Shown in pieces: positions 6,399 to 12,023 of a stretch of DNA of 14,249 bases; the first letter of the stretch is position 1; each line of letters starts with the position of its first letter. The notes under the pieces were generated by a model. The model saw only the letters and a list, made by a program, of their open reading frames with translations, ran no database searches and had not been told where the DNA came from. The position numbers and the translations under genes are program-made. This stretch comes from Acidimicrobiaceae bacterium (GTDB lineage: Bacteria; Actinomycetota; Acidimicrobiia; Acidimicrobiales; Acidimicrobiaceae), in assembly GCA_013044415.1 (NCBI GenBank), contig JABEUO010000053.1:1-14249 (forward strand). The letters run 5' to 3'.

Positions 6399-8858
6399 CT
6401 ATCGCCTAGGATTTCTCCGAGGCCCACGGTCCCTCGACCCCGACGAGTAGCCGCGGCGTTCGGAGTTGTCGCGTTGTGGCAGTGCTGGGCCTAGGTCGCC
6501 GAACTCCTCGACCAACTCGGCCTCAAAAGCCTCTTCGAAAGAGACTCTTTCGGCCTGTGCCCTCTTTGGCCTCTCCTGGCGCTCTGCGGGGGCCTCAGAC
6601 CTACTCGGGGCGTGAGACGTCTCGGCACGGAATTCGCGACTTGGCCTAGATTCAGCCGCATTGGCGTGTGAATCTCCCTGAGCCTCTCCTTGAGATACGT
6701 CCGATGCAAGCCTCAAAGAGAGCTTCCCGCTCGGATCAATCTCTTCGACCACGACTTCTATCTGCTGGTTCAGGCTCAGGACGTCTTCGACCCTGTCGAC
6801 CCTCTTGCCGCCACCGATCTTCGATATATGCAACAGTCCGTCTCGTGACGGCATGATGTTTACGAACGCACCGAACTTGGTGATATTTACGACACGACCC
6901 ATATAGGTAGCTCCGACCTCTGCAATCGGTGGGTCCAAGATCTCGTCGATACGAGCCTTTGCCTCGAGGGCCGCAGAGAGCTCCTTCGCACCAATGGTCA
7001 CGATACCGATTCCACCTTGGTCCTCAATGGTCACATCCGCACCGGTCTCCTGCTGGAGCGAATTGATGTTCTTGCCCTTAGGCCCGATGATCTCGCCAAT
7101 CTTGTCGAGGGGAACCTCAAAGGTCAGAATCTTGGGTGCGTTGGATCTCACCTCTTCCCTAGGCTCAGAGATAACCTTCTCCATCGCCTCGAGGATCTCA
7201 AGTCGGGCGGTCTTCGCTTGGGAGAGCGCAGAAGCCAAAACATCCGCCGGGATACCATCAATCTTGGTATCAAGCTGAAGGGCCGTTACAAAGTCCCTCG
7301 TGCCTGCTACTTTGAAGTCCATATCCCCAAATGCGTCCTCGGCACCGAGTATGTCGGTGAGGGTCACGTACTCCCCATCCTCAAATACCAAGCCCATCGC
7401 TATACCAGCGACCGGAGCTTTGATCGGTACACCGGCGTCCATAAGTGACAGGGTTGAACCGCATACCGAAGCCATCGAGGTAGAGCCGTTTGAAGATAAC
7501 ACCTCAGAGACCAACCTCAGGGTGTAAGGGAATTCAGTCGAAGGCGGAATCACCGGGAGCAATGCACGCTCCGCTAGCAGACCGTGGCCGATTTCCCTCC
7601 TCTTTGGTCCCCTCATCTGACCGGCCTCCCCAACCGAGAAGGGTGGGAAGTTGTAGTGGTGCATATACCTCTTTGATTCATCGATCCCTATTGTGTCGAT
7701 GAGCTGGTTCATCTTGGGCATTCCGAGGGTACAGACGTTGAGTACCTGGGTCTCTCCTCGTTGGAAGAGTCCCGAACCATGGGCGGTGGGAATTAGGCCA
7801 ACTTCGATCAAAAGCGGCCGGATCGTCGTGGTATCACGCCCGTCAATGCGAACTTTGTCGTGGATAATCCGATGCCTAATGACCTTCTTTAGCACCGACT
7901 TCAAAGCTGCCTTTGCCTTATTGGCTTCATCGGGGAACTCTTCGACCAGAGCCGCAAGTACCTCATTGCTCGCAGCGTCTATTGCCGATTGCCTCTCAGA
8001 CTTTTGCGCTATCGAATTCGCCTCGGCGAGCCTTGCCCAACCGAGTTCGGTCGCCTTTGCGTAGAGCGCATCCGAATAGTCGTTTTGGACGTTCCAAACG
8101 AGCGGCTCCTTGGCCGGCGCCTTCGCCTTCAACTCGTACTGGGATTCAATAGATCTTTTGATCCAGGACTTTGCGTACTCAAGGCCCGTCGCGATGACGT
8201 CCTCGGTGGCAAATGGGGCTCCCCCGCCATAGCTCGACCAGGCAGATTCGGTTCCACCAGCTTCGACCATCAGAATCGCTACATCGCTCTGGTCTGCCGT
8301 GAGGCGTCCCGCTACCACGAGTTCAAAGGTGGACCGATCACCCTCCTGATAGGTCGGATGAGCTAACCAGGCACCCTCCTCGGTCCAGGCGATCCTCACC
8401 GCTCCGACCGGTCCTTCAAAGGGTATCCCCGAAATCAGTAGAGCGCAAGAAGCGGCATTGATCGCTATTACGTCGTGGGGGTTCTCTAGATCCGCTCCAA
8501 GAATCGTCCCGACTACGTGGACGTCATTCCTGAAACCATCGGGGAAACAGGGGCGCAGTGGCCTGTCGATCAACCGACTGGTCAAAATCGCCTGGTCGGT
8601 AGCACGACCCTCCCTGCGGAAAAATGACCCCGGGATCTTACCGGCGGCGTACATCCGCTCTTCAATATCTACCGTTAGCGGAAAGAAGTCGATACCTTCC
8701 CTCACGGACTTTGATGCGGTAGCGGTGACCAGTACGACGGTATCGCCGATCCGAGCGACGACCGCCCCATCGGCTTGCATCGCAAACTTGCCAGTTTCGA
8801 AACTTAGCACTTTAGAACTGCCCTCAATGGGGCTGGAAACGGAGTATGTCTCCGACAT
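6399..8858 (-). CDS. pnp: Polyribonucleotide nucleotidyltransferase (PNPase)
   Basis: A trimeric phosphorolytic 3'-to-5' exoribonuclease and RNA-tailing enzyme; in actinobacteria the same family was historically assigned guanosine pentaphosphate synthetase activity. The 819 residues show two RNase PH cores (about 15-150 and 340-560) split by a helical domain. The active-site region of the second core reads GAEDAFGDMDFK (505-516), with Asp508, Asp514 and Lys516 aligning to E. coli Asp486, Asp492 and Lys494. Phosphate-site NGSTSMASVCGS is at 457-468. A KH domain with IGPKGKN at 591-597 and an S1 domain (about 647-718) follow. The last 100 residues form a charged Arg/Glu/Ser-rich tail ending RGPRRNPRR, likely disordered and RNA-binding. 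The ATG has an excellent AGGAGAG ribosome site 2-8 nt upstream. The gene follows rpsO after a highly structured 209-nt spacer. Confidence 0.97.
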   Translation of the reverse strand: MSETYSVSSPIEGSSKVLSFETGKFAMQADGAVVARIGDTVVLVTATASKSVREGIDFFPLTVDIEERMYAAGKIPGSFFRREGRATDQAILTSRLIDRPLRPCFPDGFRNDVHVVGTILGADLENPHDVIAINAASCALLISGIPFEGPVGAVRIAWTEEGAWLAHPTYQEGDRSTFELVVAGRLTADQSDVAILMVEAGGTESAWSSYGGGAPFATEDVIATGLEYAKSWIKRSIESQYELKAKAPAKEPLVWNVQNDYSDALYAKATELGWARLAEANSIAQKSERQSAIDAASNEVLAALVEEFPDEANKAKAALKSVLKKVIRHRIIHDKVRIDGRDTTTIRPLLIEVGLIPTAHGSGLFQRGETQVLNVCTLGMPKMNQLIDTIGIDESKRYMHHYNFPPFSVGEAGQMRGPKRREIGHGLLAERALLPVIPPSTEFPYTLRLVSEVLSSNGSTSMASVCGSTLSLMDAGVPIKAPVAGIAMGLVFEDGEYVTLTDILGAEDAFGDMDFKVAGTRDFVTALQLDTKIDGIPADVLASALSQAKTARLEILEAMEKVISEPREEVRSNAPKILTFEVPLDKIGEIIGPKGKNINSLQQETGADVTIEDQGGIGIVTIGAKELSAALEAKARIDEILDPPIAEVGATYMGRVVNITKFGAFVNIMPSRDGLLHISKIGGGKRVDRVEDVLSLNQQIEVVVEEIDPSGKLSLRLASDVSQGEAQGDSHANAAESRPSREFRAETSHAPSRSEAPAERQERPKRAQAERVSFEEAFEAELVEEFGDLGPALPQRDNSERRGYSSGSRDRGPRRNPRR

Positions 8859-8874
8859 GTCTCTCCTGTCATTG

Positions 8875-8890
8875 GGGGCACCTCTGCCCC
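8875..8890 (-). promoter_or_regulatory. Small GC stem-loop next to the pnp ribosome-binding site
   Basis: GGGGC and GCCCC pair around a 6-nt loop on the pnp leader, ending about 7 nt before the AGGAGAG site at 8867-8861. Such a hairpin could insulate or modulate ribosome access to pnp. The pairing is perfect but short, and a role is only inferred. Confidence 0.35.
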
Positions 8891-8943
8891 ACTCTTCTGA
8901 CGACCTCGCTGTCTAAAACACCGAGTAGCCGCCTATATGGGAG

Positions 8944-9016
8944 CCGACCTGAAACAGTTTCCAGTGGTCAACACCTGAATATGAGGTGCTCACCACTGGC
9001 AGCTGGTCCAAGTCGG
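8944..9016 (-). promoter_or_regulatory. Three-tier stem-loop in the rpsO-pnp spacer (candidate pnp leader element)
   Basis: Three nested pairings can be read. The base stem is CCGAC (8944-8948) with GTCGG (9012-9016). A perfect 8-bp middle stem joins CCAGTGGT (8961-8968) to ACCACTGG (8992-8999). An apical 5-bp stem joins CACCT (8972-8976) to AGGTG (8984-8988) around a 7-nt loop. The whole spans 73 nt between rpsO and pnp. In enterobacteria the equivalent spacer carries the stem cleaved by RNase III for PNPase autocontrol. The position is analogous, but no sequence homology is claimed. It could instead be a small RNA or a stabilising structure. Confidence 0.5.
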
Positions 9017-9030
9017 TTAATTACCACTGT

Positions 9031-9057
9031 CGGGGAGGGTACTTTGACCTCCCCCCG
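9031..9057 (-). terminator. GC-rich hairpin just after rpsO
   Basis: On the minus strand CGGGGGGAGG pairs with CCTCCCCG (with a 2-nt bulge) around a loop of about 9 nt, starting 10 nt after the rpsO stop. It is positioned like an rpsO terminator, but no U-run follows (ACAGTGGTAATTAA), so it is more likely a partial terminator or a 3' stabiliser. Read-through would carry transcription into pnp. Confidence 0.45.
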
Positions 9058-9067
9058 AACCCGATTG

Positions 9068-9373
9068 CTATCTCCTAATACCTAACCTGGTAATCAGGTT
9101 GCGGTAGCGCTCAACGTCTTTGCGCTTTAGGTAGTCGAGTAATCTGCGTCGATGACCGATCATCATCATCAGGCCACGCCTGGTGTGATGATCCCCCTTG
9201 TGAACCTTCAGATGCTCGGTGAGCCTATTAATTCTTTCGCTGATGATGGCAACCTGTACTTCAGGAGATCCTGTATCGGACTCGTGAAGCTTGTAGGCAC
9301 CTATCGTCTCTGCCTTTTCAACCATGCGTCGTTCAACCTCGGCGCTTATAATGCCTGAACCACTTTGGCCCAA
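9068..9373 (-). CDS. rpsO: 30S ribosomal protein S15
   Basis: S15 binds the central domain of 16S rRNA early in 30S assembly and forms bridge B4 with 23S rRNA. The 101-residue reading contains the family core: DTGSPEVQVA at 33-42, HHTRRGL at 62-68 and the C-terminal HRRRLLDYLKRKD...RLGIRR. S15 is normally about 89 residues, so this start adds about 12. It begins with TTG at 9373-9371, preceded by GGAAAG about 6 nt upstream. The only in-frame ATG (residue 17) would give 85 residues and lose part of helix 1, and it lacks a well-spaced ribosome site, so TTG is preferred though not certain. It lies 48 nt after ribF and 209 nt before pnp. Confidence 0.95.
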   Translation of the reverse strand: MGQSGSGIISAEVERRMVEKAETIGAYKLHESDTGSPEVQVAIISERINRLTEHLKVHKGDHHTRRGLMMMIGHRRRLLDYLKRKDVERYRNLITRLGIRR

Positions 9374-9421
9374 TGCTAACTTTCCACTAACCCGATCAGC
9401 CTAGACGATTGGATTACCTAA

Positions 9422-10387
9422 TCAGCCCAGTGCCTCACGAATAGCCAAAACGTCGAGCTCAATCTGGGCACTCAAGGCCTGAGAATCCGAAAATACCGCT
9501 TGGGGCCTGATAAAACTCTTGAAGGTTACCTCGACAGCCTGCGTGTAGAGGTCCCCCGAAAAGTCCAAAAGATAGCTCTCGATGAGCCTTGGTCCACCTT
9601 GTGGATAGTAGGTCGGCCGTGTCCCCACGCTTATTGCGGCTTTGATACTCTCCCTCTCTGGAAGAATTCGCAAATGCCCGGCGTAGATTCCGTCCGCCGG
9701 AATAGCCATCTGAGCCGGCGGCTCCACGTTCGCGGTAGGGAAACCCAACGACCCCCCTCCCCTTTTATCTCCGGCGGAGACCATACCCCTGATGCAGTGG
9801 TCCCGACCCAAAAGTAACGAGGCCTGGCCGACGTCGCCCTCGGCAATCAGCGATCTGATCAGTGTCGAGGAGATTGCAACCCCGCTTAGCGATTCTGAAG
9901 TAAACGGTACCGAGCCAACCTTCACCAGCTCGATACCCTGGACTACAAAGCCGAGCTCTCCGCCGCGTTGGGCTAAGAACTCAACGCTTCCCTCCCGATT
10001 GTGGCCAAAGTGGAAGTCTGCACCGACCATTACCGCCTTTGCTCCCAGGGTCGAAACTAACACTTGATCCACAAAGTCCCCCGCAGACTCGGTGGCCCTC
10101 ACGGTATCAAATTCGATCAAATAGACGTAATCGATCCCCAAGCCCTCTAACAGCTCAAGTCGACTCTCCAAATCGGTGATCAACTTTGGAGCCGATGTTG
10201 GCCGAACTACCGTCGCAGGATGTCGATCGAAAGTAACCACCACGCTCGGTACTCCATAGGTCCCGGCAAGGTCCTTTAGGTTCTCCATAATCGCTCGGTG
10301 GCCGAGGTGTATACCGTCATAGGCGCCTATGGTAACTACGGAGCCACCCAGAGAGACACCGACTGTGCGATCATAAATTACTTCCAT
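9422..10387 (-). CDS. ribF: Bifunctional riboflavin kinase / FAD synthetase
   Basis: Makes FMN from riboflavin and then FAD. The 321 residues match the usual length of about 310-340. The N-terminal nucleotidyltransferase half shows GAYDGIHLGH at 21-30 (family GxFDGxHxGH, with Tyr for Phe), VTFDRHP at 51-57, GADFHFGHNR at 122-131 and ISSTLIR at 172-178. The C-terminal kinase half shows GGGSLGFPTANV at 210-221 and a likely catalytic Glu270 in RLIESYLLDF. The segment usually reading NPTF is RPTY here. The ATG at 10387-10385 has no clear ribosome site. The nearest strong GGAGG (10418-10414) sits beside a three-codon in-frame mini-ORF (10411-10400, MRD then TAG). A 310-nt spacer with a tandem array separates it from truB. 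Confidence 0.95.
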   Translation of the reverse strand: MEVIYDRTVGVSLGGSVVTIGAYDGIHLGHRAIMENLKDLAGTYGVPSVVVTFDRHPATVVRPTSAPKLITDLESRLELLEGLGIDYVYLIEFDTVRATESAGDFVDQVLVSTLGAKAVMVGADFHFGHNREGSVEFLAQRGGELGFVVQGIELVKVGSVPFTSESLSGVAISSTLIRSLIAEGDVGQASLLLGRDHCIRGMVSAGDKRGGGSLGFPTANVEPPAQMAIPADGIYAGHLRILPERESIKAAISVGTRPTYYPQGGPRLIESYLLDFSGDLYTQAVEVTFKSFIRPQAVFSDSQALSAQIELDVLAIREALG

Positions 10388-10697
10388 GGTTGATTGAGGC
10401 TAGTCGCGCATCGCCTCCAAAATGTGGCGCTACTCCATTTGTCGTCAAAAGCTAACGATAGCTACCCAAACAGCTCGCTACTCTTCGAGCGGACACTCGC
10501 CGTAGCAGATAACCAAATCCAGCCCAATTGATATCAAGCCGACACCGCCCTATCGCAGGGGTCCACAATTAGAGCTGCCCGCCTTTGTGGAAACATCACG
10601 CCGGTGGAAACTTGACGCCGATGGAAACTTGACGCCGGTGGAAACTTGACGCCGATGGAAACTTCACGCCGATGGAAACATCACGCCGATGGAAACA
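10388..10697. other. 310-nt truB-ribF spacer: repeat array plus a possible ribF leader
   Basis: The truB-proximal part (from about 10583) is the 17-bp tandem array. The remaining 195 nt hold no gene. Two small perfect stem-loops are visible: AGCTA/TAGCT at 10450-10463, followed on the minus strand by TTTT (a weak terminator-like shape), and GCTCG/CGAGC at 10473-10490. A GGAGG at 10418-10414 lies 2 nt before an ATG-CGC-GAC-TAG mini-ORF, in frame with ribF. A TTGACG at 10446-10441 could be a -35 element for ribF, but no good -10 follows at the right distance, so I do not call a promoter. Confidence 0.5.
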
Positions 10698-10718
10698 TCA
10701 CGCCGATGGAAACATCGA
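10583..10718. repeat. 17-bp tandem repeat array (8 units) overlapping the truB 3' end and stop codon
   Basis: The unit is GCCGRTGGAAACWTSAC on the plus strand. Copies begin at 10600, 10617, 10634, 10651, 10668, 10685 and 10702, with a divergent copy at 10583-10599. Copies differ only at a few positions (A/G at base 5, A/T at base 13, C/G at base 15). Variants cluster: the three TTGAC-ending copies are adjacent (10600-10650), then one TTCAC (10651), then ATCAC copies next to truB. The truB-proximal unit encodes the TruB C-terminus SMFPSA, and the stop TGA (10700-10698) falls in the next unit. The array therefore looks like outward amplification of the gene's own 3' end. Confidence 0.95.
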
Positions 10719-11606
10719 CACCGGCCGGAAAGAGCCTTCGATGATATCTACGAAACCGACAAAGTTTTCGTCTTCTGCTGAGGGAAGATGAGTAGTTGTA
10801 GCTTGTGAAAAGACCGCAATCTTTCCGTCGGATGGCGAAATCTTATCTGCCAGGTCGCCGACGGGAATGCGTCGGCCCATAAAGAGGTCATTAGCCATGG
10901 AAGGTGGAATTAAAACCCTTTGAAAATGCCTGAGGGCCCGGCTGAGTGAAATCTTCGAGTCGGCGGTTATCTCCTCCGGTGGTATCGCCTCGGAGACGTC
11001 GAAGGAGCCAATCATCGTCCTGCGCAGCTGGACAAGGGTGCCCAAGGTGGAACAGCTATAAGCGATGTCCCTGATGAGCGACCTAACGTAGGTTCCAGAA
11101 GAGCACTCGACCACAAAGCAAAAAGAGTCCTCCTCCGGAGAATAGCTGATGGTAAATTCGCTCACTACCACCCGCCTGGCGGCGAGTTCGAATTCCACAT
11201 TCGCCCTCTCGAGATCGTACGCCCTCTTTCCTTGGACCTTGATCGCCGATACTTTTGGGGGGAGCTGTTCCGACTCGCCCAAAAAAGCCCCCGCTGCCAT
11301 CTCGATCAATCTGGGATCTACGGCGCTATCACTTCTTTTTAGGACTTCACCCTCAATGTCGAGGGTATTTGTCTCAAAGCCGATACTGAAAGTACCGCTA
11401 TACCTCTTGGTGTCGGTAATGATATCGGATAAAAGCCTCGTATACCTTCCGGTAGCCACTACCATCAGTCCAGTAGCCATCGGATCTAATGTTCCGCTAT
11501 GACCCGCCTTTTTGATAGCAAGCCTTCTTTTTATTATCGATAGGCAGCCATTGGAAGTTATCCCCGAGGGCTTATCGATGAGGTAGATTCCATCAGTACC
11601 AACCAC
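10698..11606 (-). CDS. truB: tRNA pseudouridine(55) synthase
   Basis: Converts uridine 55 in the T-loop of tRNAs to pseudouridine and also helps tRNA folding. The 302-residue product begins GIYLIDKPSGITSN (6-19). It has the catalytic aspartate Asp41 within GHSGTLDPMATG (35-46), the substrate-stacking Tyr69 in KRYSGTFSIG, the PPKVSAIKVQGKRAYDL segment (116-132) and the GTYVRSLIRDI motif (171-181). The C-terminus (FVGFVDIIEGSFRPVSMFPSA) ends inside the 17-bp tandem array, which encodes its last six residues. The start is GTG at 11606-11604, right after the rbfA stop. The purine run AAAGAG abuts the start codon, so coupling with rbfA termination is likely. In many actinobacteria a DHH phosphoesterase separates rbfA and truB; it is absent here. 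Confidence 0.95.
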   Translation of the reverse strand: MVGTDGIYLIDKPSGITSNGCLSIIKRRLAIKKAGHSGTLDPMATGLMVVATGRYTRLLSDIITDTKRYSGTFSIGFETNTLDIEGEVLKRSDSAVDPRLIEMAAGAFLGESEQLPPKVSAIKVQGKRAYDLERANVEFELAARRVVVSEFTISYSPEEDSFCFVVECSSGTYVRSLIRDIAYSCSTLGTLVQLRRTMIGSFDVSEAIPPEEITADSKISLSRALRHFQRVLIPPSMANDLFMGRRIPVGDLADKISPSDGKIAVFSQATTTHLPSAEDENFVGFVDIIEGSFRPVSMFPSA

Positions 11607-11610
11607 CTCT

Positions 11611-12003
11611 TTAGACCGGGTCCACCTTGGAAGCTGATCCTTCTTCGGCTGCTATCTTCCTGATGATCTCCTCGACCCGAAGCCCAGCAGCGAGTGCCGG
11701 GTCCGAAACGAAGGCTAAATGCGGGGTCCTAGACATCCTGACTTGACGGGCGATCCTGGACTGGAGGTCCGAACGATGGCTTTCAAGTGCACCATGAGCG
11801 GCATTGGGTAGTTCTGCAAAGTAGACCTTTGCATTCCTCAAGTCCGGATCGACCTCTACCGCCGTGACGGTCAGAAGGCTCAATCGATCGTCGGCGTCCA
11901 CCAATCTCTCGAGTTCCTCGGCAATTACCTCTCTCAGGAGGCTATTCACTCGGGCCACCCTAGGGAACTTGCCCCTAGGGGAGCCCATCGCACCTTTTGG
12001 CAT
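11611..12003 (-). CDS. rbfA: 30S ribosome-binding factor A
   Basis: A small KH-like RNA-binding protein that binds immature 30S subunits and assists 16S rRNA 5' end maturation, notably in the cold. The 130 residues include the opening helix (PRVARVNSLLREVIAEELERL, 14-34), the central strand pair (LSLLTVTAVEVDPDLRNAKVYFAEL, 41-65) and the QSRIARQVRMSRTPHLAFVSD segment (81-101). All are characteristic, and the size is usual. The ATG (12003-12001) has a good TAGGAGA site about 6 nt upstream. It starts 20 nt after infB and ends 4 nt before the truB start, forming a tight infB-rbfA-truB unit. The C-terminal 15 or so residues are Ala/Glu-rich and probably flexible. Confidence 0.95.
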   Translation of the reverse strand: MPKGAMGSPRGKFPRVARVNSLLREVIAEELERLVDADDRLSLLTVTAVEVDPDLRNAKVYFAELPNAAHGALESHRSDLQSRIARQVRMSRTPHLAFVSDPALAAGLRVEEIIRKIAAEEGSASKVDPV

Positions 12004-12023
12004 GTCAAATCTCCTACAAGCGA

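Noticed and set aside
10388..10582. FMN riboswitch or promoter in front of ribF
   Set aside because: I could not find the conserved FMN aptamer segments, and the TTGACG at 10446-10441 has no acceptable -10 hexamer at 16-19 nt.
10583..10718. CRISPR-like array
   Set aside because: The repeats are directly adjacent 17-mers with no spacers and no cas genes nearby; this is a plain tandem array.
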